A DNA stretch of 33,935 bases from Klebsiella terrigena (GTDB lineage Bacteria; Pseudomonadota; Gammaproteobacteria; Enterobacterales; Enterobacteriaceae). Numbering within the stretch: position 1 is the stretch's first letter; each line of letters starts with the position of its first letter. The stretch is from assembly GCF_006539725.1 (NCBI RefSeq), contig NZ_BJNO01000035.1, forward strand, positions 1 to 33,935, read 5' to 3'. Positions 23,974-33,827 of this stretch are shown piece by piece. The position numbers and the translations under genes were made by a program. The notes beneath the pieces are model-generated. The model had not been told where the DNA came from. It ran no database searches and was given only the letters and a program-made list of their open reading frames with translations.

Positions 23974-24932
23974 AAGGCGAGACCGATGGCAAAAAGCCGT
24001 TTAACTTCGCGCTGTTCTGGGATAAATACGGCACCTTTTTTATCCTCGCGATTATCGTCGCGATTTTCGGCACGCTGTCGCCGGAATACTTTCTGACCAC
24101 CAACAACATCACGCAAATATTTGTCCAGAGCTCGGTCACGGTACTTATCGGCATGGGCGAGTTCTTCGCGATCCTGGTGGCCGGCATCGACCTCTCCGTC
24201 GGCGCCATTCTGGCGCTTTCCGGGATGGTCACCGCCAAGCTGATGCTGGCGGGGGTCGATCCGTTCCTTGCGGCGCTGATTGGCGGCGTGCTGGTCGGCG
24301 GCGCGCTGGGAGCGATTAACGGCTGCCTGGTCAACTGGACAGGCCTGCATCCGTTCATTATTACCCTCGGCACCAACGCCATTTTCCGCGGCATCACCCT
24401 GGTTATCTCCGATGCCAACTCGGTATACGGCTTCTCATTTGATTTCGTTAACTTCTTTGCCGCCAGCGTGCTGGGGATCCCGGTGCCGGTCATCTTCTCG
24501 CTCATCGTGGCCGTCATTTTATGGTTCCTGACCACCCGCATGCGGCTGGGCCGCAACATCTACGCCCTCGGCGGTAACAAAAACTCCGCCTTCTATTCCG
24601 GCATCGACGTCAAGTTCCACATGCTGCTGGTGTTCATTATTTCCGGCGTCTGCGCCGGGCTGGCGGGCGTGGTCTCAACGGCGCGCCTCGGCGCCGCGGA
24701 GCCTCTGGCCGGCATGGGTTTTGAAACCTACGCCATCGCCAGCGCCATTATCGGCGGCACCAGCTTCTTCGGCGGCAAGGGACGCATTTTCTCGGTGGTG
24801 ATCGGCGGTCTGATCATCGGCACCATCAACAACGGACTGAACATTCTCCAGGTACAAACCTACTACCAGCTGGTGGTGATGGGTGGATTAATTATCGCGG
24901 CTGTCGCCCTCGACCGTCTTATCAGTAAGTAA
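23952..24932 (+). CDS. alsC: AlsC, D-allose ABC transporter permease
   Basis: A 326-residue inner-membrane permease of the RbsC family with about ten hydrophobic segments. Typical segments are VAGIDLSVGAILALSGM, GLHPFIITLGTNAIFRG and YAIASAIIGGTSFFGGKG. The start lies inside alsA in another frame (22-bp overlap), as in E. coli, and implies coupled translation. Length is identical to E. coli AlsC. Confidence 0.98.
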   Translation: MGTAARVKGETDGKKPFNFALFWDKYGTFFILAIIVAIFGTLSPEYFLTTNNITQIFVQSSVTVLIGMGEFFAILVAGIDLSVGAILALSGMVTAKLMLAGVDPFLAALIGGVLVGGALGAINGCLVNWTGLHPFIITLGTNAIFRGITLVISDANSVYGFSFDFVNFFAASVLGIPVPVIFSLIVAVILWFLTTRMRLGRNIYALGGNKNSAFYSGIDVKFHMLLVFIISGVCAGLAGVVSTARLGAAEPLAGMGFETYAIASAIIGGTSFFGGKGRIFSVVIGGLIIGTINNGLNILQVQTYYQLVVMGGLIIAAVALDRLISK

Positions 24933-24942
24933 GGAATTTATG

Positions 24943-25638
24943 ATGAAAATTTCCCCCTCTTTAATGTGTATGGACCTGCTGAAATTCAAAGAACAGATTG
25001 AGTTTATTGACCAGCATGCAGATTACTTTCACATCGACATTATGGATGGCCACTTTGTCCCTAACCTGACGCTATCGCCATTCTTCGTCAGCCAGGTGAA
25101 GAAGCTGGCAAGCAAACCGCTCGATTGTCATCTGATGGTCACCCGGCCGCAGGATTACATCAGCCAGCTGGCGCAGGCGGGGGCGGACTTTATCACCCTG
25201 CATCCGGAGACCATTAACGGTCAGGCCTTCCGCCTGATAGAGGAGATCCGCCGCCACGGTATGAAGGTCGGGCTGATTCTCAACCCGGAAACGCCGGTCG
25301 AGGCCATGAAGTACTACATTCATAAAGCCGACAAAATCACGGTGATGACCGTCGATCCGGGCTTCGCGGGACAGCCGTTTATCCCGGAGATGCTGGCTAA
25401 AATCAGCGAGCTGAAGGCCTGGCGCGAACGCGAAGGGCTGGATTACGAAATTGAGATCGACGGCTCATGCAATAAGGCGACCTATGAAAGCCTCATGACG
25501 GCAGGGGCGGACGTCTTTATCGTCGGCACCTCCGGGCTGTTTAACCATGCCGATAACATTCACGAGGCGTGGCAGGTTATGGCTGAACAAATTCTGGCGG
25601 CAAAAAACGAGGTATTCCCTCATGCAAAAACGGCTTAA
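24943..25638 (+). CDS. alsE: AlsE, D-allulose-6-phosphate 3-epimerase
   Basis: A 231-residue TIM-barrel epimerase of the ribulose-phosphate 3-epimerase family that converts D-allulose 6-phosphate to fructose 6-phosphate, the exit to glycolysis. Metal and catalytic segments are intact: [36 protein letters not shown] and EIDGSCN. AAGGA is seven bases before the ATG at 24943, preferred over the adjacent ATG at 24940. It overlaps alsK by 17 bp. Confidence 0.97.
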   Translation: MKISPSLMCMDLLKFKEQIEFIDQHADYFHIDIMDGHFVPNLTLSPFFVSQVKKLASKPLDCHLMVTRPQDYISQLAQAGADFITLHPETINGQAFRLIEEIRRHGMKVGLILNPETPVEAMKYYIHKADKITVMTVDPGFAGQPFIPEMLAKISELKAWREREGLDYEIEIDGSCNKATYESLMTAGADVFIVGTSGLFNHADNIHEAWQVMAEQILAAKNEVFPHAKTA

Positions 25639-26569
25639 CGTCGTCGCGGGCGTGGATATGGGGGCAACCCATATCCGCTTTTGCCTGCAGACCGCACAGG
25701 GCGAGGCGCTGCACTGCGAGAAGCTTCGCACCGCCGACGTGCTGGCGGGTGGCGGCCTGGTCAGCGGCATCACCCTGCTTATCCAGCAGCTGCTCGAGCG
25801 CTATCAGGCACGCTGCTGCGGTCTGGTGATGGGCTTACCGGCGCTGGTCGGCAAGGATAAGCGGACGATTATCTCCACCCCCAACCTGCCGCTACCGCCA
25901 GAAATAGTGCGGACGCTGGCCGATGAGCTGGAACATTCGCTGGCCTGCCCGGTCGAGTTCTCCCGCGATGTCAATCTGCAGCTCTCTTTCGACGTGCAGG
26001 AAAACGGCCTGCAGGCGCAGCAGGTTTTAGCCGCGTATCTCGGCACCGGTATGGGCTTTGCCATCTGGCTGAACGGCGGGCCGTGGACCGGCGCCCACGG
26101 CGTGGCGGGAGAGCTGGGGCACATTCCGCAGGGCGACGCCGCGCTCACCTGCGGCTGCGGTAATCCCGGCTGCCTGGAGACCGTCTGTTCAGGTATCGCG
26201 CTCAGGCGCTGGTATGAACTGCAGCCGCGCGGCTATGAGCTTGGCGAGCTGTTTGTTCACGCCGCAGAGGAGCCCTTTGTCCAGGCCCTTCTGCACCATG
26301 CCGCCCGCGCCATCGCTACCAGCATCAACCTCTTCGACCCGGATGCGGTGATCCTCGGCGGCGGCGTGATAGATATGCCCGACTTTCCGCGCGAGACGCT
26401 GATCGCCATGATAAAAACGCATATTCGCCGTCCCTTGCCTTACCAGGCGGTGCGGTTTATTGCGGCATCCTCCTCGGCGTTTAACGGTGCCCGGGGGGCG
26501 GCGGCGTTGGCTCGCTACCACTATTTACCGCAACCTGTCGCAGCGCCTGCTGCAGCTGGGCGCGGGTGA
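25622..26569 (+). CDS. alsK: AlsK, D-allose kinase (ROK family)
   Basis: A 315-residue ROK-family kinase that phosphorylates allose to allose 6-phosphate. The N-terminal phosphate loop is [13 protein letters not shown]; the catalytic region is ELGHIP, and the zinc-binding signature is [23 protein letters not shown] follows. The start at 25622 lies inside alsE and gives [14 protein letters not shown] as in E. coli. The C-terminal tail (after ALARYHYLP) is a few residues longer than in E. coli and differs. Its last 89 bases overlap the tail of the opposing sensor kinase gene, so this end may have been remodelled when that cluster arrived. Confidence 0.96.
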   Translation: MQKRLNVVAGVDMGATHIRFCLQTAQGEALHCEKLRTADVLAGGGLVSGITLLIQQLLERYQARCCGLVMGLPALVGKDKRTIISTPNLPLPPEIVRTLADELEHSLACPVEFSRDVNLQLSFDVQENGLQAQQVLAAYLGTGMGFAIWLNGGPWTGAHGVAGELGHIPQGDAALTCGCGNPGCLETVCSGIALRRWYELQPRGYELGELFVHAAEEPFVQALLHHAARAIATSINLFDPDAVILGGGVIDMPDFPRETLIAMIKTHIRRPLPYQAVRFIAASSSAFNGARGAAALARYHYLPQPVAAPAAAGRG

Positions 26570-29087
26570 AGGGCTTACGCAGCAGCTCGACGTCCGGCAG
26601 CGCGGGATTATGCGCCGGGCGCAGATCCTGGCCGCTGATCAGCAGCAGCGCCACCGTCGGGAAGCGGCGCTGCGTTTCGTTAATGACCTCCGCGCCGCTC
26701 AGCCTTCCCGGCAGCATCAGATCGCTTATCAGCAGCGCAATATCCGGCGAGGCCTCCAGCATCTGCAGCGCCTGCTCGCCGCTGGCGGTTTCCAGCGTCA
26801 GCCAGCCAAGCTGGTGCAGCTGCTCGCACAGGGTCTGGCGCACGTCCGCCTCATCCTCGAGCACCAGCGCCAGCCGCTCGGCGCCAGTTTCCTGCTCGGC
26901 CTCGGGCAGCAGCCCGCTGGCCGTCGCCTGTACCGCCGCGCGCGGCAGCTGCAGGCGCACCGTCGTCCCCTGACCGGGCGCGCTCTCAATGGCCACCCTT
27001 CCCCCGGACTGGCGTACAAAGCCATACACCATCGACAGCCCGAGGCCGCTGCCGCTGCCGGTCTGTTTGGTGGTAAAGAAGGGTTCAAAGACCTGCGCTT
27101 TCACCTCCAGCGACATCCCGCAGCCGTGATCGACCACCTCCAGCGCCACCATATCCTGCCGCCGCCCGTCGCTGCGCGCCACGCGCTGGTTCCAGCTGCG
27201 TATTCTTATCACCCCCGGCCGCCCTTCCATCGCGTCCCGCGCGTTCATCACCAGGTTGATAATGGCGTTTTCCAGCTGGCCGACGTCAATCCACGCCGGC
27301 CAGGCGGGGGACTGCGCCTCAATCTCAAGGCTCAGCGCCGCGGGCAGAGAGTGGCGCATCAGTTCGCCGAGGTTCTCCAGCAGCGGCTTCATCTCAACGG
27401 CGTGCGGGTGCAGCGACTGCTTGCGCGAGAAGGCCAGCAGCCGCTGGGTCAGCAGCGCGCCGCGTTCGGCGGCCTTGCGCGCCCTGGAGATGCGCGCCGC
27501 GTCGCCCTCGTGGGGCTGAACCAGCTCTAAGCTGCCGATAATCACCGCCAGCAGGTTATTAAAATCATGCGCCAGGCCGCCGGTCAGCTGGCCGACGGCC
27601 TTCATTTTCTGGCTATGGACCAGCGCCAGCTCCAGCCCCTTGCGCTCGGTGCGATCGAGCACCACGTTGACCAGCCCACGCCCCGGCACCGGGCTGAAGC
27701 GCAGCTCAATCGTCCGGTCATTCGCCAGCTGCAGCTCCTGCGGCTTCGGCAGCGGTGAAGCAAGGTTGGCCCGCACGTGCTCCGCCAGTGGCGCCGCCCG
27801 GCTCAGCAGCTGCTGGTAGTGCATGCCGCGCTGCAGATCCTGTGCCGCCAGCCCGAGCAGCAGCGGATACTGCGGATTCCACACCACCAGCTGCCCCTGA
27901 TTATCAAACAGGGCAAAGCCGTCGCGCATCGCGTGGAAGGTGGTCTCCAGCAGGGTACTTTTCTCCTTCAGCAGCTGGGAAGTGTGGGCCAGCGAGGCGG
28001 TATTGCGGGCGAAGACGTTGAACGCGCGCGCCAGCTCGCCCAGCTCATCGCGCCGCTGCAGCGCGGGCACCGAGACGTTGTTCTCGCCGTGGGCCAGGCG
28101 CGACATAGCGCGTGAAATAGCGGTCAGGTTGGAGCCAAGATTGCGGTAGATATACCAGCCGGCGCAGCCGGTGATCGCCAGCGCCAGCAGCGCCGACAGC
28201 AGAATAAACATGCTGATAGAGCGCAGCTCCTGATGGCTTTGCGCCGCCCGCAGCTCCGACGCCTGCGCCACCCTGGCGACATACTGATTAATATCGCTGT
28301 TCAGCAGCGCCACCAGCGCCTTGATATGGAACATATACCAGCCGATCGCCAGATCGCTCTCCTCCAGCTGGGCCGACAGCGGCTCCAGCCGGGCAAGCTC
28401 GGCCTTAAAATCCGCAAGGATCAGGGCCTGCGTCGGGTCGGCGCTGGTGGGCGGCAGGAAGCCCATCACCTCATCCAGCTGCTGCACTATCGAACGCGGC
28501 GTTGAGGTGTGGATGGCGGCGGTAATCAGCCGGTCCATCTCCGCCAGCCGCGGCGGAGCGATCGCCGGCGCGCCGGGCCGATCGCTAAGATCCTGCAGAT
28601 GGAGCAGATAGCTCTGATTTTGATACAGCGAGCTGAGCAGCTCATAGCGCTGCAGATGGCGCCGCTGGCCGCGCTCCAGCATTCCGCCTACGCTCTGCTG
28701 CAGCTCGTTGCTGCGGCGAGTAATGCTGGCGACCAGCGTCAGCTCCTGCTGCGCCAGCGGCGCGGCGGCAAGCTGGGACAGCGAGTGCTTCAGCGCCTGC
28801 TGCGTCTCCAGCAGACGCTCGGCCTCGCTTTTATACTCCAGCGCGCCCACCACCTGCGAGAGCCGAACCGCCGCGGTGGCGACGTTGGCGGTATCGCGGG
28901 CCAGGTTCATGCTGCCGGTCATATCGTCCAGCGTCTGCCGCTGCACCTGCTCCTGCAGCAGGCTGGCGTGGCGAAAACCGAGTATCGCCACCCCGGCAAC
29001 CATCAGCGTCACCGCCACCATCAGCAGGTTAAACGAAAGCAGGCGTCCGCGGGCGCTGGTGAAAAACGGATAACGATGGGATGGCAT
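26481..29087 (-). CDS. Hybrid sensor histidine kinase, TorS-like architecture without HPt
   Basis: An 868-residue inner-membrane hybrid kinase. In order: TM1 (about 16-38), a 250-residue mostly helical periplasmic domain, TM2 (290-314), HAMP (315-364), PAS (about 380-480, [12 protein letters not shown]), HisKA with phosphoacceptor His507 in LAHDFNNLL, HATPase with [14 protein letters not shown] and GSGLGL, and a receiver (about 739-855) with Asp789 in ISDLMLPG and LLRKPFT. No HPt domain follows the receiver, unlike TorS. GGAG ten bases before the ATG at 29087 fixes the start; the frame is open to 29135. The gene diverges from the sugar ABC operon, and its partner regulator lies on the far side of that operon. 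The long helical sensor suggests contact with a periplasmic binding protein, as TorS does with TorT; this is inference. Confidence 0.93.
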   Translation of the reverse strand: MPSHRYPFFTSARGRLLSFNLLMVAVTLMVAGVAILGFRHASLLQEQVQRQTLDDMTGSMNLARDTANVATAAVRLSQVVGALEYKSEAERLLETQQALKHSLSQLAAAPLAQQELTLVASITRRSNELQQSVGGMLERGQRRHLQRYELLSSLYQNQSYLLHLQDLSDRPGAPAIAPPRLAEMDRLITAAIHTSTPRSIVQQLDEVMGFLPPTSADPTQALILADFKAELARLEPLSAQLEESDLAIGWYMFHIKALVALLNSDINQYVARVAQASELRAAQSHQELRSISMFILLSALLALAITGCAGWYIYRNLGSNLTAISRAMSRLAHGENNVSVPALQRRDELGELARAFNVFARNTASLAHTSQLLKEKSTLLETTFHAMRDGFALFDNQGQLVVWNPQYPLLLGLAAQDLQRGMHYQQLLSRAAPLAEHVRANLASPLPKPQELQLANDRTIELRFSPVPGRGLVNVVLDRTERKGLELALVHSQKMKAVGQLTGGLAHDFNNLLAVIIGSLELVQPHEGDAARISRARKAAERGALLTQRLLAFSRKQSLHPHAVEMKPLLENLGELMRHSLPAALSLEIEAQSPAWPAWIDVGQLENAIINLVMNARDAMEGRPGVIRIRSWNQRVARSDGRRQDMVALEVVDHGCGMSLEVKAQVFEPFFTTKQTGSGSGLGLSMVYGFVRQSGGRVAIESAPGQGTTVRLQLPRAAVQATASGLLPEAEQETGAERLALVLEDEADVRQTLCEQLHQLGWLTLETASGEQALQMLEASPDIALLISDLMLPGRLSGAEVINETQRRFPTVALLLISGQDLRPAHNPALPDVELLRKPFTRAQLQQALRQVAVNSGSEPTPPPPGHR

Positions 29088-29135
29088 AGTCGGCTCCGCG
29101 CTATTTTTGTTTATCCTGACGGCTGGCGGCGGCAA

Positions 29136-29265
29136 CGGGGAGAGTAACGTTGCGTAATTGTGATCAAGATTAACTATTCATCAATATGACAAATATGAAC
29201 GGCTTCTGACATTTTGCATTTATCAACCTGTGGTCCACTGCAGCTATCGACCGCTCTCGCAGGAG
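29136..29265. promoter_or_regulatory. Divergent promoter region between kinase and sugar ABC genes
   Basis: An AT-rich core (29155-29225) separates the two divergent operons. It contains a TGTGA half of a CRP-like site (29160-29164) and an interrupted dyad TTCAT (29177-29181) / ATGAA (29195-29199) that could take an OmpR-type regulator. No convincing -35/-10 pair is assigned. AGGAG at 29261-29265 serves the ATPase gene. Confidence 0.35.
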
Positions 29266-29272
29266 ACCCTGT

Positions 29273-30793
29273 ATGCCAGCAACGCCGGTACTATCCATGC
29301 GCAATATTGCCAAAGCCTTCGGCAAATTCTATGCGCTGAAAGGCGTCGATCTGACGGTTTGGCCAAGCGAGATCCACGCCCTGATGGGCGAGAACGGCGC
29401 CGGGAAAAGCACGCTCATGAAGATCCTCGCCGGCGCTTATACCGCCACCAGCGGCGAGATCCTGATCGACGGTAAACCGCACGCCATCAAAGGGCCAAAA
29501 GACGCGCTGGCGGCAGGCATCACGCTGATTTATCAGGAGATGCAGCTGGCGCCCAACCTCACCGTTGCCGAAAATATTTTCCTCGGCAGCGAGCTGGCGC
29601 GCGGCGGGATGGTGCAGCGCAAAGAGATGCAGAGCCAGGCCCAGGCGGTGATTGACCGTCTTGGCGCCCAGTTTAAGGCCAGCGATCGGGTGATGAAGCT
29701 GACCATCGCCGAGCAGCAGCAGGTGGAGATCGCCCGCGCCCTGCACCGTAACAGCCGAATTCTGGTGATGGATGAGCCAACCGCCGCCCTCTCCTCGCGT
29801 GAAACCCAGCGCCTGTTTGAGCTGATTCTGCGCCTGCGCGACGAAGGCATGGCGATTATCTATATCAGCCACCGCATGGCGGAAGTTTATGAGCTGTCCG
29901 ATCGCGTCAGCGTCCTGCGCGACGGTCAGTACGTCGGCAGCCTGACCCGCGACAGGCTCAACGCCTCCGAGCTGGTGCGCATGATGGTGGGCCGCCCGCT
30001 CAGCGATCTGTTCAATAAAGAGCGCGATATCCCGCTCGGCAAGCCGCGCCTGCGGGTGCAGGATCTCACCGACGGCAGCAAGGTGAAGCCGAGCAGCCTG
30101 GTGGTGCACGCCGGGGAGATCGTCGGCCTCGCCGGGCTGGTCGGTGCCGGCCGCTCCGAGCTGGCACAGCTGGTTTTCGGCGTGCGCAAGGCGAGCGGCG
30201 GCGTGATTGAAGTCGACGGCGAGCCGGTGGTTATCCACTCGCCGCGCGAAGCCATCGATCTCGGCATCGGCTTCCTCACCGAAAACCGCAAGGAGCAGGG
30301 GCTGTTTCTCGAACTGGCGGCGCAGGAAAACATCACGATGGCGACGCTGGAGCGCGACGCCAGCTGGGGAATGCTCAACCGCAAGAAGGCGCAGACCATC
30401 TCCGATGACGCCATCTCGCTGCTCAATATTCGCGTCCCGCATTCGCAGGTGCGGGCGGGCGGCCTTTCCGGCGGCAACCAGCAAAAGCTGCTGATCTCCC
30501 GCTGGGTGGCGATCGGCCCGCGCATTCTGATCCTCGATGAACCCACGCGCGGCGTTGACGTCGGCGCCAAAAGCGAAATTTACCGCATCATGAACCAGAT
30601 GGCGCGTCAGGGCGTGGCCATTCTGATGATCTCCAGCGAACTACCGGAAGTGGTCGGCATGAGCGACCGGGTCTACGTGATGCGCGAAGGCGCAATCGTC
30701 GGCGAACTGCAGGCCGAGGAGATCGGCCAGGAAAGCATTATGACGCTGGCCACCGGCGTTAACGACTCTCACCTTAAGGCGGAACAACCATGA
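29273..30793 (+). CDS. Sugar ABC transporter ATPase, RbsA/MglA type
   Basis: A 506-residue cytoplasmic double ATPase of the carbohydrate importer family 2. The first domain has Walker [10 protein letters not shown], a [14 protein letters not shown] signature and the DEPTAALS Walker B. The second has the degenerate P-loop [10 protein letters not shown], an [15 protein letters not shown] signature and [17 protein letters not shown] sits seven bases upstream. It is distinct from AlsA and overlaps the permease gene by four bases (ATGA). The likely substrate is a pentose or hexose or a related polyol; nothing in the cluster names it. Confidence 0.95.
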   Translation: MPATPVLSMRNIAKAFGKFYALKGVDLTVWPSEIHALMGENGAGKSTLMKILAGAYTATSGEILIDGKPHAIKGPKDALAAGITLIYQEMQLAPNLTVAENIFLGSELARGGMVQRKEMQSQAQAVIDRLGAQFKASDRVMKLTIAEQQQVEIARALHRNSRILVMDEPTAALSSRETQRLFELILRLRDEGMAIIYISHRMAEVYELSDRVSVLRDGQYVGSLTRDRLNASELVRMMVGRPLSDLFNKERDIPLGKPRLRVQDLTDGSKVKPSSLVVHAGEIVGLAGLVGAGRSELAQLVFGVRKASGGVIEVDGEPVVIHSPREAIDLGIGFLTENRKEQGLFLELAAQENITMATLERDASWGMLNRKKAQTISDDAISLLNIRVPHSQVRAGGLSGGNQQKLLISRWVAIGPRILILDEPTRGVDVGAKSEIYRIMNQMARQGVAILMISSELPEVVGMSDRVYVMREGAIVGELQAEEIGQESIMTLATGVNDSHLKAEQP

Positions 30794-31791
30794 CAACGCA
30801 AAAAGAGACCGCCGCCCGGCCGGTGGCAAAATCAGCATCGGCGAAAAAAATGCTGATGGGCGATTTGATGCAAACGGTCGGCATCCTGCCGATTTTAATC
30901 CTGATTGTCGCGGTATTTGGCTTTATCGCGCCGAACTTCTTTACCGAGAGCAACCTGCTGAACATTACCCGCCAGGCCTCCATCAACATCGTGCTCGCGG
31001 CGGGCATGACCTTTATCATTTTGACCGGCGGGATTGACCTGTCGGTCGGGTCTATCCTCGGCACCACCGCGGTGGCGGCGATGGTGGTCTCGCTGATACC
31101 GGAGCTCTCCCTGCTCTCCATTCCGGCGGCGCTGATGCTCGGCCTGCTGCTGGGCCTGTTCAACGGTGCGCTGGTCGCCTTCGCCGGACTGCCGCCGTTT
31201 ATCGTCACGCTAGGCACCTATACGGCGCTGCGCGGGGCCGCCTATCTGCTGGCGGACGGCACCACGGTGATTAACTCCGATATCAGCTTCGAATGGATCG
31301 GCAACGATTACCTCGGGCCGGTGCCGTGGCTGGTGGTGATCGCCCTGGCGGTCATCGCGGTATGCTGGTTCATTCTGCGCCGCACCACGCTCGGCGTGCA
31401 CATCTACGCCGTGGGCGGCAATATGCAGGCCGCCAGGCTCACCGGCATCAAGGTGTGGCTGGTGCTGCTGTTCGTCTACGGCATGAGCGGGCTGCTCTCG
31501 GGGCTGGGCGGGGTGATGAGCGCTTCTCGGCTCTACAGCGCCAACGGCAACCTCGGCGTAGGCTATGAGCTGGACGCCATCGCCGCGGTTATCCTCGGCG
31601 GCACCAGCTTCGTCGGCGGTATCGGCACCATCACCGGTACCCTGGTGGGGGCGCTGATTATCGCCACCCTCAATAACGGCATGACGCTGATGGGCGTCTC
31701 CTATTTCTGGCAACTGGTGATCAAAGGGGCGGTGATCATCATTGCAGTACTGATCGACAAATACCGTACCCGACACCATCAAAGTGCATAA
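30790..31791 (+). CDS. Sugar ABC transporter permease, RbsC type
   Basis: A 333-residue inner-membrane permease with a polar 25-residue cytoplasmic head and about nine or ten hydrophobic segments. Family segments: [53 protein letters not shown] and [21 protein letters not shown]. It is translationally coupled to the ATPase gene by ATGA and lies 36 bp before the binding-protein gene. Confidence 0.95.
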   Translation: MTTQKETAARPVAKSASAKKMLMGDLMQTVGILPILILIVAVFGFIAPNFFTESNLLNITRQASINIVLAAGMTFIILTGGIDLSVGSILGTTAVAAMVVSLIPELSLLSIPAALMLGLLLGLFNGALVAFAGLPPFIVTLGTYTALRGAAYLLADGTTVINSDISFEWIGNDYLGPVPWLVVIALAVIAVCWFILRRTTLGVHIYAVGGNMQAARLTGIKVWLVLLFVYGMSGLLSGLGGVMSASRLYSANGNLGVGYELDAIAAVILGGTSFVGGIGTITGTLVGALIIATLNNGMTLMGVSYFWQLVIKGAVIIIAVLIDKYRTRHHQSA

Positions 31792-31827
31792 CAACAATAC
31801 CAATACCCTACGAGTGAGGAAGACAAT

Positions 31828-32769
31828 ATGCGTTTGAAACCGTTAGCGATCGCGCTCTGTGCCGGCACGCTGCTGGCCGCAGCGCCGTTCACCCAGGCTA
31901 AAGAACTCAAATCTATCGGCGTGACGGTCGGCGATCTGGCCAACCCGTTCTTCGTTCAGATAACCAAAGGCGCCGAGCTGGAAGCCCGCAAGCTGGCCGG
32001 AGATAATGTCAAAGTGACGCTGGTTTCCAGCGGCTACGATCTCGGTCAGCAGGTCGCGCAGATCGATAACTTTATCGCCGCGAAGGTCGACATGATTATC
32101 CTTAACGCCGCCGACTCGAAGGGCATCGGCCCGGCGGTGAAGCGGGCGAAAGACGCGGGTATCGTGGTAGTGGCAGTGGACGTGGCCGCCGAAGGCGCGG
32201 ACGCGACGATTACCTCCGATAACACCCAGGCGGGCGAAATGGCCTGTAAATACATCACCGACCGCCTGAAAGGGAAAGGCAACGTGGTGATTATCAACGG
32301 GCCGCCGGTCTCTGCGGTGCAGAACCGCGTCGAAGGCTGCCAGACGGAGTTCAAGCGCCACCCGGATATCAAAGTGCTGTCGTATAACCAGAACGCCAAG
32401 GGCAGCCGCGAAGGCGGACTGGAAATTATGACCTCGCTGCTGGCCGCCAATCCAAAAATCGACGGCGTATTTGCCATTAACGACCCGACCGCCATCGGGG
32501 CGGACCTGGCGGCCAAACAGGCCCAGCGCCGCGAGTTCTTTATCGTTGGCGTCGACGGTAGTCCGGACGGGGAAGAAGCGTTGAAGCGTAAGAATTCGCT
32601 GTTTGTCGCCACCCCGGCCCAGGACCCGCAGGTGATGGCGGCGAAGGCGGTAGAAATTGGCTACGACATCCTGCAGGGCAAACCGGCGCCAACGGCCCCG
32701 GTGCTGATCCCGGTGACGATGATCGATAAAAACAACATTGGTACCTATAAAGGCTGGACCGTGAAGTAA
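31828..32769 (+). CDS. Periplasmic sugar-binding protein, RbsB/YtfQ-like
   Basis: A 313-residue type I periplasmic binding protein with a signal peptide ending near FTQAKELK. Family segments: VGDLANPFFVQITKGAELEA, AADSKGIGPAVKRAKDAGI, VAVDVAAEGADATITSDNTQAG, FAINDPTAIGADLAA and GVDGSPDGEEAL. Two cysteines (MACKYI, VEGCQTEF) could form a disulfide, as in some YtfQ-like proteins. It is the last gene of the operon, and no sugar kinase or catabolic gene follows. Given the flanking TorS-like kinase and regulator, it may also serve as the ligand-loaded co-sensor; that is a hypothesis. Confidence 0.94.
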   Translation: MRLKPLAIALCAGTLLAAAPFTQAKELKSIGVTVGDLANPFFVQITKGAELEARKLAGDNVKVTLVSSGYDLGQQVAQIDNFIAAKVDMIILNAADSKGIGPAVKRAKDAGIVVVAVDVAAEGADATITSDNTQAGEMACKYITDRLKGKGNVVIINGPPVSAVQNRVEGCQTEFKRHPDIKVLSYNQNAKGSREGGLEIMTSLLAANPKIDGVFAINDPTAIGADLAAKQAQRREFFIVGVDGSPDGEEALKRKNSLFVATPAQDPQVMAAKAVEIGYDILQGKPAPTAPVLIPVTMIDKNNIGTYKGWTVK

Positions 32770-32789
32770 GCGCCATCGGTCAGGTGATG

Positions 32790-32807
32790 CCCCGGGAAGC
32801 CCCGGGG
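32790..32807 (+). terminator. Hairpin after the sugar ABC operon
   Basis: CCCCGGG pairs with CCCGGGG around AAGC (7-bp stem of G-C pairs), 20 bases after the stop and before the convergent regulator gene. The T-tract is weak. Confidence 0.6.
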
Positions 32808-32822
32808 TTAGTCACTTCGCGG

Positions 32823-33554
32823 CTACGCCGCCTTATCGCCGTGGATAACGTCCGCGGCGAACACATAGCCCAGGCCGCGCATGGTTTTGATCAGCGCCGG
32901 CTGATGCGGATTAAGCTCAATTTTGCGCCGCAGGCGCATGATCAGCACGTCAATCGTCCGGTCAAACACCTCAATGCTCTCGCTGTGGGTCAACGTCAGC
33001 AGCTGTTCGCGGTTGAGTACCCGCCGGGCGTTCTGCGCCAGCGCCAGCAGCAGGCCGTACTCGCCCTGGGTCAGCAGCACCGGCTGCTGCTGGGGGTTAA
33101 ACAGCTCACAGCGTCCGGTGTCCAGCCGCCAGCCGTTAAAAATGAGTCCCGCACCGCCGCCGCTGCTGCTCTCAGCGGCCAGCGCGCCGCTGCGTCTGAG
33201 CACCGCTTTCACTCGCGCCACCACTACCCGGGAGTTAAACGGCTTGCCGATATAGTCATCGGCGCCCATCTCCAGCCCCACCACGACGTCGGCTTCGCTC
33301 CCGAGACCGGTCAGCATCACCACCGGCAGCTCGGGTCTGCTGCGCTGTAGCTGCTGTAGCACCAGCAGGCCGTTGGTATCGGGCAAAATCATGTCCAGCA
33401 GAACGAGGGAAATATCCGCCCGCTGCGCCGCTACCGCCAGCGCTTCGCCGCCGGTTTGGCACACCAGCACGTCAAAAACGTGCGCGCTGAGCACGTCGCA
33501 CAGCAGTTCGCAGATTGCGCTGTCGTCATCAACAACCAAAATGACCGGTTTCAT
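32823..33554 (-). CDS. OmpR-family response regulator (TorR-like)
   Basis: A 243-residue cytoplasmic response regulator. The receiver has acidic Asp10-Asp12, phosphoacceptor Asp54 (LLDMILPD), Thr82 and Lys104 (GADDYIGKPF). A linker with SSSGGGAG leads to the winged-helix DNA-binding domain (about 135-235; TQGEYGLLLALAQN, VFDRTIDVLIMRLRRKIE, IKTMRGLGYVF). It is on the same strand as the hybrid kinase but is separated from it by the divergent three-gene ABC operon. It probably responds to that kinase and controls the transporter; pairing is inferred from proximity only. Confidence 0.94.
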   Translation of the reverse strand: MKPVILVVDDDSAICELLCDVLSAHVFDVLVCQTGGEALAVAAQRADISLVLLDMILPDTNGLLVLQQLQRSRPELPVVMLTGLGSEADVVVGLEMGADDYIGKPFNSRVVVARVKAVLRRSGALAAESSSGGGAGLIFNGWRLDTGRCELFNPQQQPVLLTQGEYGLLLALAQNARRVLNREQLLTLTHSESIEVFDRTIDVLIMRLRRKIELNPHQPALIKTMRGLGYVFAADVIHGDKAA

Positions 33555-33673
33555 AGCTTGCCTCTGCCCGCCGGGGATGATCTCTGTATGATTAATTCAG
33601 CAAACCGCCACCGACAAATCCATTGCCGGATAGCGTTTCTTCAACCCATGTCACAACTCCGCCCGCTTCGACA

Positions 33674-33687
33674 CGTCAAAACTGACG
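33674..33687. promoter_or_regulatory. Possible FhlA upstream activation site of fdhF
   Basis: CGTCA-AAAC-TGACG is a perfect 5-4-5 palindrome about 85 bp upstream of the -24 element, roughly -105 from the predicted start. E. coli fdhF has its FhlA site at a similar distance. Confidence 0.5.
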
Positions 33688-33758
33688 ACGCCCTGCTTTT
33701 CGTCAGCACTTCGCCCAAAAAACCGGCGTATTATCGGGAAATACCCACAATGAAAATA

Positions 33759-33774
33759 TGGCATAGAAGATGCA
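33759..33774 (+). promoter_or_regulatory. Sigma-54 (-24/-12) promoter of fdhF
   Basis: TGGCATAGAAGATGCA carries GG and GC with exactly ten bases between them, the required sigma-54 spacing, 54 bases before the fdhF start. It fits formate-induced control of fdhF. Confidence 0.85.
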
Positions 33775-33827
33775 TAGTGACGGCGTGATAGCGCATATGC
33801 GCCAACTGATTAACGGGAGCAAGACCG

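Noticed and set aside
26460-27530. 356-codon open frame on the plus strand
   Set aside because: It is antisense to the hybrid kinase catalytic and receiver domains, whose motifs are unmistakable; composition is that of a shadow frame.
29291-30484. 397-codon open frame on the minus strand
   Set aside because: It is fully antisense to the sugar ABC ATPase gene, is rich in His/Gln/Arg as expected from reading a GC-rich gene backwards, and has no ribosome site or recognisable domain.
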